Source: Microbacterium proteolyticum
GTDB taxonomy: Bacteria; Actinomycetota; Actinomycetes; Actinomycetales; Microbacteriaceae
NCBI RefSeq assembly: GCF_014192415.1
Contig: NZ_JACHXY010000002.1
Location: 62,001-126,000, forward strand
Reading direction: 5' to 3'
DNA length: 64,000 bases
Positions 46,923 through 56,166 of the stretch are shown here, piece after piece; within the stretch, counting starts at the first letter, position 1; each line of letters opens with the position of its first letter. A model generated the notes under the pieces. The model was not told the origin of the DNA. It did no database searches and saw nothing but the letters and a program-made list of their open reading frames with translations. The position numbers and the translations under genes are program-made.

Positions 46923-47015
46923 TGTGTGGTCCTCTCGTCGGTCACCATGTATAACGCTTGCACCTGTGCGCTTTATTCGAACCCCGGGCGACGGCGAGGC
47001 TTTCACAGACGATGC

Positions 47016-47813
47016 TCAGACAGCTGTCGTTCCCCGCCCGTTCACCATCGCGACGGCGACGTCGGCGCGATCGGTGACGAGCCCGTCCACGCCGAGGTCG
47101 AGCAGGCGCTGCATGTCGACCTCGGCGTTGACGGTCCACACGTGCACCTCGACGCCCGCGGCGTGGGCGTCGCGGATGAGACCATCCGTCACGACACGGA
47201 CGGGCCCCTGGCGTTCGGGGACCTGGAGGGCGTCGAGACCGGCGAGCAGCCGGCGGACCCGGGTCCTCCGACGCAGCGTTCGAGCGGCGAGCAGCCTCGC
47301 CACGGTGGACGAGCCGGGGGAGGTCGCCGGTGGCAGGGCGGCACCTGCCGCCGCGGCCGCCCTCAGGGCCGCGTGACGACGTTCGTCGGAGAAGCTGGTC
47401 ACCAGCACCCGCGCGGCGTGCGGTGCGACGAGGCGACCGACACGCTCCGCCGCCGCGGCGGCTTTGACGTCGAGGTTGAACCGCACGTCGGGGAAGGCGT
47501 CGAGTGCCTGGGCGAGAGTGATGAGTCCGCCGCGGTCGGACATGATCTCCTCGAGCTCGTGCAGACGGACGTCGGCGATGGCCCGCGGGTCGTCGGCCAC
47601 GCGGCGGAGGTCGTCGTCGTGGAACAGCACGACCTCCCCGTCAGCGGTGCGGTGGCAGTCCGACTCGACGTAGGCGATACCCGCGGCGTGCGCTTGGGCG
47701 ACCGCGGCGAACGAGTTCTCGACCACCCCGTGCCGCGCGGCATCCGGAGTCACCAGTCCCCGGTGGGCGAGCACACGCGGGACGTCGGGCGAGAGGTACG
47801 GATGCCGTGTCAT
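47016..47813 (-). CDS. Glycerophosphodiester phosphodiesterase
   Basis: 265 residues, GDPD fold. Active-site residues: H17-R18 (AHRG), E32-N33, E50 and D52 (VESDCH), H65-D66 (FHDDDL). Hydrolyses glycerophosphodiesters from phospholipids to glycerol-3-phosphate and an alcohol. No signal peptide, so cytoplasmic. Its ATG overlaps the stop of the SPFH gene (ATGA), making a three-gene unit with NfeD and SPFH. Confidence 0.92.
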   Translation of the reverse strand: MTRHPYLSPDVPRVLAHRGLVTPDAARHGVVENSFAAVAQAHAAGIAYVESDCHRTADGEVVLFHDDDLRRVADDPRAIADVRLHELEEIMSDRGGLITLAQALDAFPDVRFNLDVKAAAAAERVGRLVAPHAARVLVTSFSDERRHAALRAAAAAGAALPPATSPGSSTVARLLAARTLRRRTRVRRLLAGLDALQVPERQGPVRVVTDGLIRDAHAAGVEVHVWTVNAEVDMQRLLDLGVDGLVTDRADVAVAMVNGRGTTAV

Positions 47814-48754
47814 CGGGCGGGAGCGTCCTTCGGTGCGACGGCGGGTGCGTCGTCGATCCCCGTGCGCGAGGCGAAGGCGCCCGAGATGCCCTTCAGGGCC
47901 TCGGTGAACTCGCTCGGGATGATCCACAGCTTGCTGGACGAGCTGTCGCTGATCTTCGGCAGGGTCTGCAGGTACTGGTAGGCGAGCAGCTTGTCGTCGG
48001 GGCGGCCCTCGTGGATCGCCGTGAACACGGAGTGGATCGCCTCCGCCTCGCCCTGCGCGCGCAGCACGGCGGCCTGTTTGTCGCCCTCGGCCTCGAGGAT
48101 CGCGGCCTGACGCCGACCCTCGGCCTCGAGGATCTGCGACTGCTTCGACCCCTCGGCGGTCAGGATCGCGGCACGGCGGTCGCGCTCGGCCCTCATCTGC
48201 TTCTCCATGGAGTCCTGGATCGAGTGCGGCGGATCGATCGCCTTCAACTCGACGCGTCCGACCCGGATGCCCCATTTTCCCGTTGCGTCGTCGAGGACCA
48301 CCCGGAGCTGACCGTTGATGTTGTCGCGACTGGTCAGCGCCTGCTCGAGGTTGAGCCCGCCCACCACGTTGCGCAGCGTGGTGGTGGTCAGCTGCTCGAC
48401 GGCTCCGAGATAGTTGGCGATCTCGTACGTCGCGGCGCGCGCGTCGGTGACCTGGAAGTACACCACCGTGTCGATCGAGACGACGAGGTTGTCTTCCGTG
48501 ATGACCGGTTGAGGCGGGAACGACACCACCTGTTCGCGCATGTCGATGAGAGGACGCACCCGGTCGACCAGCGGGACGACGAGGTTCAGGCCCGGCAGGA
48601 GCGTCTTGTGGTATTTGCCGAGCCGCTCGACCACACCGGCGCGGGCCTGCGGGATGATGCGGACGGCGCGGAAGATCACGACGATGACGAAGACCGCCAC
48701 CACGATCGCCAGGACCCACCCGATCGTCGCAGGGATGAGGGTGTCGATGTTCAT
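47810..48754 (-). CDS. SPFH/band-7 membrane protein (QmcA/stomatin-like)
   Basis: 314 residues: one N-terminal membrane helix (about 12-34), an SPFH domain (IIPQARAGVVERLGKYHKTLLPGLN and following), and a coiled Ala/Glu/Gln-rich flotillin-like stretch (AEGSKQSQILEAEGRRQAAILEAEGDKQAAVLRAQGEAEA). Organises membrane microdomains with its NfeD partner, whose gene overlaps it upstream by 4 nt. Confidence 0.94.
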   Translation of the reverse strand: MNIDTLIPATIGWVLAIVVAVFVIVVIFRAVRIIPQARAGVVERLGKYHKTLLPGLNLVVPLVDRVRPLIDMREQVVSFPPQPVITEDNLVVSIDTVVYFQVTDARAATYEIANYLGAVEQLTTTTLRNVVGGLNLEQALTSRDNINGQLRVVLDDATGKWGIRVGRVELKAIDPPHSIQDSMEKQMRAERDRRAAILTAEGSKQSQILEAEGRRQAAILEAEGDKQAAVLRAQGEAEAIHSVFTAIHEGRPDDKLLAYQYLQTLPKISDSSSSKLWIIPSEFTEALKGISGAFASRTGIDDAPAVAPKDAPAR

Positions 48755-49242
48755 GTCGCGGCCTCCTGGTCGTGAGCGCGCTGCGCGCTGGCGCGGACGA
48801 CGGCGGTGGCGCCGTCGATGCGGACGACCTCGATGCGCGTGGCGGGGTCGAGTCGGGTGTCGGCGTCGGCGCGTGCGGTCCACACGTCGCCGTTGGCGAG
48901 CTTGACCTGCCCCGCGACAGACGGGGACACCCGCGACAGCACGAGGCCCTCGAGGCCGATGAGGGCCTCGACGTTGAAGGCGCGGGTGTCGGCGCCGCGG
49001 TGAAGGCGCCGGAGCAGGGGCGGGCGCAGGAAGGTCAGGAGAGCGCCGGCCGCGAGCGCGGCCGCGATGACCTGTCCCCACAGGGGCGTGCCGACCAGGC
49101 CGGTCAGGAGCCCCACGGCGCTGCCCACCGACAGCATGAGGAACGTCAGCTCACCGGTGAGCATCTCGACGACCAGGAAGACCAGGATCAACACGAGCCA
49201 GCCGATCCAGGCCCACGTGTCGATAGTGGAGAGAACGTTCAT
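48751..49242 (-). CDS. NfeD-like membrane protein
   Basis: 163 residues: three to four membrane helices followed by a C-terminal OB-fold domain (about 90-155: LIGLEGLVLSRVSPSVAGQVKLANGDVWTARAD). The short, protease-less NfeD1b class. It partners SPFH proteins and is coupled to one here by ATGA. Confidence 0.92.
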   Translation of the reverse strand: MNVLSTIDTWAWIGWLVLILVFLVVEMLTGELTFLMLSVGSAVGLLTGLVGTPLWGQVIAAALAAGALLTFLRPPLLRRLHRGADTRAFNVEALIGLEGLVLSRVSPSVAGQVKLANGDVWTARADADTRLDPATRIEVVRIDGATAVVRASAQRAHDQEAAT

Positions 49243-49384
49243 GTCGCACCTCCTGAGCCTGAACGTAGCACTCGCGAGAGAGGGTGAGGCCGGTTCTCGA
49301 CCACACCACAGACTGGGGTCGCCGCGGCCCCGGGCGGAGCGGTCGGTAGGCTGGTGAGTCGATCCCGATCGTCAGGAGTAATCC

Positions 49385-50149
49385 GTGTCCCAGACCCTTC
49401 CGTCCGGCTCGCTGAGCGGCAAGACCGCCCTCGTCACCGGCTCGTCGCGCGGTATCGGTGCCGACACCGTGCGCTACTTCGCCGAGGCCGGCGCGAACGT
49501 CGTCATCAACTTCCGCAACAAGGCGCCCCGTGCCGAGAAGCTCGCGACGCAGCTGCGCGAGCTCGGTGTCGAAGCCCTCGTCGTCGGAGCCGACCTCACC
49601 GATCCCGCGTCGGTGCAGGCGATGTTCGACGAGGTCGAGCGCACCTTCGGCGGTCTCGACATCCTCGTGCTCAACGCGTCGGGCGGCATGGAGTCGGGCA
49701 TGGCCGAGGACTACGCCCTGCTTCTCAACCGCGACGCGCAGGTGAACGTTCTCGAGACCGCCCTGCCGCTCCTGAAGGCCGATGCGCGCGTCGTCTTCGT
49801 CACCAGCCACCAAGCGCACTTCATCCGCACCACCCCGACCATGCCCGAGTACGAGCCGGTCGCCCTGTCCAAGCGCGCCGGAGAAGACGCGCTCCGCGAC
49901 AAGATCCCCGCCCTCGAAGAGCGCGGCATCGGCTTCACCGTCGTCTCCGGCGACATGATCGAGGGCACGATCACCGCGACGCTGCTCGAGCGCGCCAACC
50001 CCGGGGCCATCGCCGCCCGACGCGACGACGCCGGCAAGCTCTACAACGTGTCGGAGTTCGCCGCCGAGGTCGCCCGGGCCGCCGTCGACCCGGTGCCCGC
50101 CGACAACACCCGACTCGTCGGAGACACGGATTCGTTCGGAGGCGAGTGA
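49385..50149 (+). CDS. Short-chain dehydrogenase/reductase lacking the usual catalytic Tyr
   Basis: 254 residues. Cofactor motif TGSSRGIG (18-25) and LNASG (97-101) are good. Ser141 stands where the catalytic Ser should be. The usual Y-x3-K reads V159-ALS-K163; the nearest Tyr is Y156. NADPH preference is suggested by the basic R43 (NFRNKAPR) after beta-2. The SDR fold is certain, but whether it is a catalytic reductase with altered geometry or a non-enzymatic relative is not. GTG start. 2 bp before the S9 peptidase gene. Confidence 0.85.
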   Translation: MSQTLPSGSLSGKTALVTGSSRGIGADTVRYFAEAGANVVINFRNKAPRAEKLATQLRELGVEALVVGADLTDPASVQAMFDEVERTFGGLDILVLNASGGMESGMAEDYALLLNRDAQVNVLETALPLLKADARVVFVTSHQAHFIRTTPTMPEYEPVALSKRAGEDALRDKIPALEERGIGFTVVSGDMIEGTITATLLERANPGAIAARRDDAGKLYNVSEFAAEVARAAVDPVPADNTRLVGDTDSFGGE

Positions 50150-50151
50150 GC

Positions 50152-52122
50152 ATGCGCGCGACCGACATCGAAACGCTCGTCACGGTCGGTCGGCCGACGA
50201 TCTCGCCCGACGGTGCCTTCGCCGTCTTCGCGACCTCACGCCCCGATCTCGTCGCCGACCGCGCGGTGGGGCAGGTGTGGCGGGTCGACCTGCCCGACGG
50301 ATCGCCCCGGCGAATCACCCGCGGGGTGGCGGACCGCTCCCCGGTGCTTTCTCCCGACGGAGCGACGGTCGCCTTCCTCCGTGCGGACGCGAAGAAGCGC
50401 GTGCAGCTGTTCGTCGTGGCCGCGGGCGGGGGTGAGCCGGTGCAGGTGACCGACCTCCCCGGCGGTGTCACCGACCTCGCCTGGTCGCCCGACGGTGCGC
50501 GTCTCGCGTTCACCGCGCGCGTGCCTGAGCCGGGCCGCTACGGCACCGTGGAGGGACGGGATGCCGCGGCCGAGCCGCCGCGTCGTATCACGGGCATCCG
50601 GTGGCACGCGAACGGCCTCGGGTATCTCGATCGGCCGGCTCAGCTGTTCGTCGTCGACGCGCCGTCGACCGATGCGGAGCCGTTCTACGCGCCCGCCCCG
50701 ACGCTCGACGCACCCGACAAGCGTGTCGTCGCCGCGGAGCCCGCTCAGCTGACCGATGGTGCGACGAGCTGGAGCGGCGTCTGCTGGACGCACGACGGCA
50801 CCGAGCTGCTCAGCGTCCCCGATGTGATCGAGTCCGACCGCCGCGACCTGCGCGATCGGCTCATGGCCGTCGCGGTCGAGGACGGCACCCCGCGCGAGGT
50901 GTGGGGGACGGACGCCGACCTCTCGATCTCCGAGGCTGCGGTCGCCCCCGACGGCGCGGTGTTCCTGCTCGCCCACGACGTGGGCTCCGCCGGGGTCGAC
51001 TTCGTCGCTCCCGGCGTCGCGCTGTTCGTGCTCGAGGCCGAGGGACCGCGTCGCCTCACCGATGCCGAGACCGTCGACCTGGGGGAGGTCGGCAGCCACA
51101 TGTCGTTCGACGGCGACGACGTCCTCGTGCAGGACCGCACGCGGGGACGGTTGCGCCTGCTGCGGGTCACGCGCGGGGGAGAGGTCTCCGAGGTCCTCGG
51201 GGCCGACCTCGAGGTGAACGGCCACGCGGTGGCGGGGGGCCGGGTCGTGGCATCCGTCGCCTCGCCCGAGTCGTTCGGCGAGCTGGTCGTGGTCGACGGA
51301 GAAGCGGTGCGCACCGTCACCGACTTCGGCGGAGCCACTCGTGCGCGGGGCGTCGTCGTGCCCGTCGAGCACGAGGTCACCGGCCGTGACGGCTATCCCG
51401 TGCACGGCTGGGTCGCCGTGCCCGAGGGGGAGGGGCCGTTCCCGGTCATCCTGCAGATCCACGGAGGGCCGTACGCCTCATACGGCGTGCACGTGTTCGA
51501 CGAGACGCAGGTGCTCGTCGACGCAGGCTACGCCGTGGTCTACAGCAACCCGCGCGGCAGCGCCGGCTACGGCCGAGCGCACGGGCGGTCGATCCGTCAG
51601 CGAATGGGCACGCTCGACTTCTTCGACGTCATCGACTTCTTCGACGGCGTGGTCTCGGCCGACCCGCGCCTCGATGCCGATCGCGTGGGCGTGATGGGTG
51701 GATCGTACGGCGGGTACATGACGGCGTGGGTCATCGCGCACGATCACCGCTTCGCCGGGGCGATCGTCGAGCGCGGGTTCCTCGACCCCTTCGCCTTCCC
51801 CGGATCGAGCGACATCGGCTCGTTCTTCGGCCAGGAGTACGTCGGTACCGACCCCGCGCAGATGGCCGCGCAGAGTCCGATGGCGGTCGTCGACCGGGTG
51901 CGCACCCCCACGCTGGTGATGCACTCCGAGCTCGACTTCCGCTGCCCGCTCGAACAGGCGACCCGCTACTACGCCGCGCTGAAGCACAACGGCGTCGACG
52001 CCGAGATGCTGGTCTTCCCGGGCGAGGATCACGAGCTCACCCGCGCGGGCCGACCCCAGCATCGGGTTCAGCGTTTCGACGCCGTCCTCGAGTGGTGGAG
52101 CCGATACCTCCCCACGGACTGA
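50152..52122 (+). CDS. S9-family prolyl oligopeptidase-like serine peptidase
   Basis: 656 residues: N-terminal beta-propeller (WD40-like PDG repeats, SPDGA, SPDGAR) to about 390, then the alpha/beta-hydrolase peptidase domain with S518 in GGSYGGYM, D595 and H627. Cleaves oligopeptides or acyl peptides; close to the bacterial acylaminoacyl peptidase group. No signal peptide. Starts 2 bp after the SDR stop, so probably co-transcribed. A perfect palindromic terminator follows. Confidence 0.94.
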   Translation: MRATDIETLVTVGRPTISPDGAFAVFATSRPDLVADRAVGQVWRVDLPDGSPRRITRGVADRSPVLSPDGATVAFLRADAKKRVQLFVVAAGGGEPVQVTDLPGGVTDLAWSPDGARLAFTARVPEPGRYGTVEGRDAAAEPPRRITGIRWHANGLGYLDRPAQLFVVDAPSTDAEPFYAPAPTLDAPDKRVVAAEPAQLTDGATSWSGVCWTHDGTELLSVPDVIESDRRDLRDRLMAVAVEDGTPREVWGTDADLSISEAAVAPDGAVFLLAHDVGSAGVDFVAPGVALFVLEAEGPRRLTDAETVDLGEVGSHMSFDGDDVLVQDRTRGRLRLLRVTRGGEVSEVLGADLEVNGHAVAGGRVVASVASPESFGELVVVDGEAVRTVTDFGGATRARGVVVPVEHEVTGRDGYPVHGWVAVPEGEGPFPVILQIHGGPYASYGVHVFDETQVLVDAGYAVVYSNPRGSAGYGRAHGRSIRQRMGTLDFFDVIDFFDGVVSADPRLDADRVGVMGGSYGGYMTAWVIAHDHRFAGAIVERGFLDPFAFPGSSDIGSFFGQEYVGTDPAQMAAQSPMAVVDRVRTPTLVMHSELDFRCPLEQATRYYAALKHNGVDAEMLVFPGEDHELTRAGRPQHRVQRFDAVLEWWSRYLPTD

Positions 52123-52128
52123 CGAAGG

Positions 52129-52160
52129 AAGGGCCCGGATGCCATGGCATCCGGGCCCTT
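52129..52160. terminator. Perfect 32-bp palindromic terminator
   Basis: Self-complementary over all 32 nt, AAGGGCCCGGATGCC then its complement, followed by TTCGTTCGG. It lies between the convergent peptidase and DUF308 genes. Two copies of the GGATGCC/GGCATCC heptamer form its centre. Confidence 0.95.
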
Positions 52161-52169
52161 TTCGTTCGG

Positions 52170-52721
52170 TCAGACCGTCTTGCCGAACTGGATCGCGCGC
52201 ACGATCTGGAACACGCCGAGGATCACGAGCGAGATGCCGATGAGGAGGAAGAGAGTAACCGCACCGAGGAGCGGTGAGAACAGCAGCACGACGCCCGCGA
52301 GGATGCTGATGATCGCGAAGAAGATCGTCCACGCCCGGGCCTTCGACCCGTGGCCGACGGTGGTGAGCGAGACGACTCCCTCGATGATCCACAGGATGCC
52401 GACGAGGGTCCCGATGAAGACGCCGAACCATGCGGTCGCGGCCGAAAGGTTCGCGAACGAGAAGATGCCGGCGACGATGAACAGCACGCCGAGCGCGAGG
52501 TAGCCCAGGCGCGCCCATCCGGAGCGCCAGAACAGGCCGATCGCGATGTTCACCAGGCCCGCGATGATGACGTAGACCGCGAGGATGGCGACCGCCACCT
52601 GGGCGGTGCGGCCCGGCCAGATGAGGATCAGCAGACCGATGACGAGCGACAGGACGCCGCTGACGCCGAGCGCGGTGCGTACGGCTCCGATGGCGGGGTT
52701 GGACGTGGGGGCGGAAGACAT
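52170..52721 (-). CDS. DUF308/HdeD-like membrane protein
   Basis: 183 residues, six membrane helices in three repeats of the DUF308 pattern (LSLVIGLLILIWP; LGYLALGVLFIVAG; IISILAGVVLLFSPL). HdeD is an acid-stress membrane protein in enterics; role in actinobacteria unknown. AAAGG upstream of the ATG. Single-gene unit. Confidence 0.9.
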   Translation of the reverse strand: MSSAPTSNPAIGAVRTALGVSGVLSLVIGLLILIWPGRTAQVAVAILAVYVIIAGLVNIAIGLFWRSGWARLGYLALGVLFIVAGIFSFANLSAATAWFGVFIGTLVGILWIIEGVVSLTTVGHGSKARAWTIFFAIISILAGVVLLFSPLLGAVTLFLLIGISLVILGVFQIVRAIQFGKTV

Positions 52722-52807
52722 GGCGAGCCTTTCTGAGTGAAAGCTGAAAACAGCTCTCACCTTAGACCTGAGGGTTCGACTGTGCGAACCCCCCCGGTCA
52801 CGCCGTG

Positions 52808-53737
52808 TCACGCGGGGGAGTGCTGGAGCAGCAGGGCCACGGTGAACAGCACGGGCAGACACCCGAGCGTCGAGATGAAGACGACATCGCGCGAGAGGAT
52901 CTCGCCCACCCCGTACCGCTGAGCGAAGTTGAACACGTTCTGCGCCGTCGGCAGCGCCGCCAGCACCACGACGATGAAGATCTGATCGTCGGGCAGGGCG
53001 AACAGCGTCGCCACCGCCCACGCCAGGGCCGGCATTGCCAGGAGCTTCAGCATCGACGCGACGACGACGTCGACGCGGCGACCGGGCTCGGTGAGCACCC
53101 GTTGCCCGTAGAGCGACATGCCGTACGACATCAGCAGCACCGGCACGCAGGCGCCGGCGATGAGATGCAGCGGGTCGAACACGATCGGCGGCAGGTCGAC
53201 GCCGACGAGCGCCACGATCACACCCAGGGCGGAGGCGATGAGCATCGGGTTCTTCGCCGTCTGCAGCACGATCCGCCCGATGTTGCGGGAGCCGGAGGTC
53301 ACGGCATCCAGGATCGACAGCGCGATCGGCATCAGCACGAGCAACTGGAACAGGATGACGGGAGCGGAGAACGCCGCGTTCCCGAGCATGTACAGCGAGA
53401 TCGGGATGCCGATGTTGTTGCTGTTCACCTGTCCCGCCGACAGTGCACTGATCACGGTCTCACCCGCGGGGCGACGCAGGATCAGCGTAGAGATGAGCAC
53501 CGAGACGCCGATGATGACCGCGGCCGTGATCATCGACACCGGCAGCAGGGCGGAGAACAGGGTCGCGACGTCGGCGCGCGCCAGCACCGTGAAGAGCAGG
53601 AAGGGTGACAGCACGTAGAACGTCAGACGGCTCAGCACGTGTCGGGCGTGCGGACCGAGCAGGTCGATGCGCGCGATCACGTAGCCGACGACGACGGCGA
53701 GACCGACGACCGCGAAGCCGGTGAGGACACCGCTCAT
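52808..53737 (-). CDS. AEC-family permease (auxin-efflux-carrier type)
   Basis: 309 residues, ten membrane helices. The AEC fold is shown by the duplicated five-helix units and the motifs GQVNSNNIGIP and AALPTAQNVFNFAQRY. Such bacterial carriers move malate, malonate or other organic anions. It is the last gene with the GC and heptamer content of the core; the accessory island begins after it. Confidence 0.88.
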   Translation of the reverse strand: MSGVLTGFAVVGLAVVVGYVIARIDLLGPHARHVLSRLTFYVLSPFLLFTVLARADVATLFSALLPVSMITAAVIIGVSVLISTLILRRPAGETVISALSAGQVNSNNIGIPISLYMLGNAAFSAPVILFQLLVLMPIALSILDAVTSGSRNIGRIVLQTAKNPMLIASALGVIVALVGVDLPPIVFDPLHLIAGACVPVLLMSYGMSLYGQRVLTEPGRRVDVVVASMLKLLAMPALAWAVATLFALPDDQIFIVVVLAALPTAQNVFNFAQRYGVGEILSRDVVFISTLGCLPVLFTVALLLQHSPA

Positions 53738-53914
53738 GCGCGGAGGCGCCGTTCACGGCGGGCGGGGGAGTCGGGCATCGGTTCGAGCGTACTCGGAGGT
53801 CGTCTGTGATCCGGGCCCGAGTCGACAAACCCGGCCACGTTCGCATACTGCTATACAACGGGCGCGTGGAATTTCCGCGGTATGGTCTTGCGGGTGAAGT
53901 AATCGGAGTATGCA

Positions 53915-54112
53915 ATGAGTCGAAGTCTGCTCATACAGCTCGTCGGTATGCCGATAGCTGCGCTCATTGCCATCCTGTTTGTCTTCGGCTATTGGATACC
54001 CGCAGTCCTCGCGCTCATTGCGGCGACTGTAGGAATAGTCTGGGCGGCTCGGGCGCGGAACAATGCGGAGCTCGATGACGCCATCCGCCGGAGCGAGATC
54101 GGGGACGACTGA
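53915..54112 (+). CDS. Small two-helix membrane protein
   Basis: 65 residues. Two hydrophobic helices (about 4-22 and 26-43) followed by a charged tail (ARARNNAELDDAIRRSEIGDD). GGAG lies 6 nt before the ATG. I recognise no family. AT-richer than the core genes. Alternatively a remnant, but the codon pattern and clean ribosome-binding site argue for a real gene. Confidence 0.55.
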   Translation: MSRSLLIQLVGMPIAALIAILFVFGYWIPAVLALIAATVGIVWAARARNNAELDDAIRRSEIGDD

Positions 54113-54480
54113 CCCATGCGCTCGCGCCCATGTCCGAGGCGCCTGAGGGTGAGGGCGTGACCCGTGTACCGGCCGTGCTGCGTTATCCGATTCAGGCGTA
54201 CGCCCCGTGCGTGGCCGATGCAGACCCGCTGGCGGCAAGGCCGATAATGCACATTATGTCAGTTTGCACCGCTCACCCGCAGACCGCACGACTCCGCGTG
54301 CCCGTTGCCAGCAGAAATGACATTCCTGCCATCGAACGCGTCAATCTACGGATTGCGCTCCTCTGCGGCGCGTTTGTGACACGAGATCTGTCAGTCGCGC
54401 TTCGCACGATGGGTGCTCATTCATGTCGATAAGCTCGCGGAGTCGGTCGAAACTCCGGCACCAATCTGGGGGTTGCGCTG
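54113..54480. other. 368-bp AT-richer gap with a 14-bp palindrome
   Basis: No convincing gene. A 100-codon frame on the plus strand (54130-54432) lacks a ribosome-binding site and any family resemblance. A perfect palindrome ATAATGCACATTAT sits at 54244-54257, a candidate operator. The AT-richness marks foreign DNA. Confidence 0.5.
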
Positions 54481-55239
54481 ATGACGACGGACGCTGACGT
54501 CGCCTACGAAACGAAGACCGTCCGCGCAGTTCGCGGAATGGAGTCACGCACGATCAAGAAGTGGGAAGCTGACGGCTGGAAGCTCGTCGCGCAGACTCAC
54601 GGCAAGGTGCAGACTGAACTCACCTTCCGACGCCCGAAGCCGAAGTCACGCCAATTGCTTTGGATCATCGGAGGCGGCGCCTTCGCACTCATACTCGCGA
54701 CGATCATCGCCTTCGGAGTCCTCAGCGAACGGAACGCGGAGACCGCGGTGAGCGCTGCCCCGGTGTCGAGTGAGTCCACGAGCGAGCCCAGCGCCGAGCC
54801 CTCTCCTGAGCCGGATGAAGTCACTCCGTCCGCCGAGCCCCAACCTGAACCCCTTGTGCTCACGCCGGCCAACAGTCCCGAGCTCGCAGCGCTCCTTGTG
54901 TTGACCGACTACTGCGCTCCAGAGGTTGCAGCCTTCGCGGCCGCCCACAGTGGTCAGACCATCTCGTTCCCCGGGTACATCGGCGCGATGGCGCCACATG
55001 ACGGTGCGACCACCAGATACGACTTCCTCATCGGCGCCGGCGACTTCAGCGAGTCCTCTGCGCCAGGTCCCGCGTTCCAGTTCCGTGACGTGAACGCAAC
55101 CAATGACCTCCAGTGGGTGGGTGCGGTTCCGGACTCGATCGGCGTCGGGACGAACCTGAGCGTCACAGCACAGGTCGACCGCTATGAGCAGAGCTCGTGC
55201 CTGTTCCTCCTTGAGCCAGTTGGCACCGCGGTGCGATAA
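54481..55239 (+). CDS. DUF4839-domain membrane protein
   Basis: 252 residues: a DUF4177-like cytoplasmic head (YETKTVRAVRGMESRTIKKWEADGWKLV, 9-36), a membrane helix (59-81), an acidic Ser/Pro/Glu-rich spacer (83-125), and a DUF4839-type extracellular domain (LTDYCAPEVAAFAAAHSGQTI...YDFLIGAGDF). The pattern is known from actinobacterial surface proteins of unknown function. An upstream ribosome-binding site is weak (GGGGG). Confidence 0.75.
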   Translation: MTTDADVAYETKTVRAVRGMESRTIKKWEADGWKLVAQTHGKVQTELTFRRPKPKSRQLLWIIGGGAFALILATIIAFGVLSERNAETAVSAAPVSSESTSEPSAEPSPEPDEVTPSAEPQPEPLVLTPANSPELAALLVLTDYCAPEVAAFAAAHSGQTISFPGYIGAMAPHDGATTRYDFLIGAGDFSESSAPGPAFQFRDVNATNDLQWVGAVPDSIGVGTNLSVTAQVDRYEQSSCLFLLEPVGTAVR

Positions 55240-55428
55240 CTGGTTCGTTCGCACCTGTTGATCTTCTAGCGGGCGGGCGCGTATGCCTATATACGCAGAC
55301 TGAAAGCCAGGAGAATGCCTGGTTAGACAGGAGAAAGGACGATCTTCGGGTATCTGTGTCGTTTTGCTTGTCACGGCCCGGTCGATTAGCGATGCTTCTT
55401 CTCAGAGGCTGACTTAGGCGGCTGAGGA
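55240..55428. other. Gap before the TnsA-like gene
   Basis: 189 bp, AT-rich for this genome, no gene. GCGTAT/ATACGC form an inverted pair at 55279-55296, and two overlapping CCAGG/CCTGG stems follow at about 55316-55342. In Tn7-type elements the right end lies just before tnsA, so this is where a transposon end should be sought; I could not identify repeated TnsB-type sites. Confidence 0.4.
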
Positions 55429-56166
55429 ATGAGGTGGCGCGCGGTGGATCTTTACAATCTGCTCGCCGAGCCACCAGTGCTCTGCAGACGCGACGGCGAT
55501 CGAGCGCCGGTGAATCTGAGCGTCGACGAGTTCTCGGCGCTCGCCCCTGGCTCGCTCGCACCCGTTATCGGGATACCTTCGTGGATCGGCAAGCAGTCCT
55601 ACGAAGGTCGATGGTGGTTCTCGCGAACGGGGCACCACGTAGCATTCGCGTCAACGTGGGAGCGAGACCTCCTAACGTGTCTCGACTACTCGGGGGACGC
55701 GACTGCCCTCGTTCGCGATCCCGCGATCTTCGTGTCAGCCCGAACGATTCGCACTCCCCCGCTTCGCCCGTGGCTCCTCATCCAGAAAACCGACGGCATC
55801 CGCGTCATCCCTCTGAACGCCGCCGATCACGACCGCTCGCCGGAGCTGTCCGAAATCCTCGCCGGGAGCGACGTCAACGTCGCCATCCCCCAGATGCCCT
55901 TCAGCGCTGAGCTCCACCTCATCAGGTGGCTGGCCGGATATCGATTCACGCGCTTCCGCCTGCCAGACGACATTGAACAAGAAGTTCGCCGGTCGTGCAC
56001 CACGCCAAAGCCGCTTCTTGAGGCCGTGGCGAACGCTGCCGCTTCCACTACGTACGCTCTTCCCACAATCCAAGCGAACCTGTATTCCCAGATGTGGCGG
56101 CGAGCCATAGAGCTCGTCAACAGGGCTGGGGGCCTCTCCGACACATCCACTGTGCGCGCAGCATGA
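55429..56166 (+). CDS. TnsA-like heteromeric transposase subunit, catalytic motif degraded
   Basis: 245 residues. Residues about 66-104 match the N-terminal nuclease core of TnsA-like subunits (HHVAFASTWERDLLTCLDYSGDA; E78 would be the first acidic residue). The rest of the PD-(D/E)xK site is poor: where relatives have QP, PDF and a V-I-D/E-x-K strand, this has DP, PWL and VIPLN. If so it would not cut DNA. The stop overlaps the next start (ATGA), the usual tnsA-tnsB coupling. Recognition of the family rests on the pattern and its neighbour, not on a search. Confidence 0.68.
   Translation: MRWRAVDLYNLLAEPPVLCRRDGDRAPVNLSVDEFSALAPGSLAPVIGIPSWIGKQSYEGRWWFSRTGHHVAFASTWERDLLTCLDYSGDATALVRDPAIFVSARTIRTPPLRPWLLIQKTDGIRVIPLNAADHDRSPELSEILAGSDVNVAIPQMPFSAELHLIRWLAGYRFTRFRLPDDIEQEVRRSCTTPKPLLEAVANAAASTTYALPTIQANLYSQMWRRAIELVNRAGGLSDTSTVRAA

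Noticed and set aside
46551..47006. Longer RbpA with 28 extra N-terminal residues
   Set aside because: Extra residues are basic and not like the family, and GAGAGG precedes the ATG at 46922.
54130..54432. 100-codon plus-strand frame between the small membrane protein and the DUF4839 gene
   Set aside because: No ribosome-binding site, no recognisable motif, odd composition; left as non-coding.
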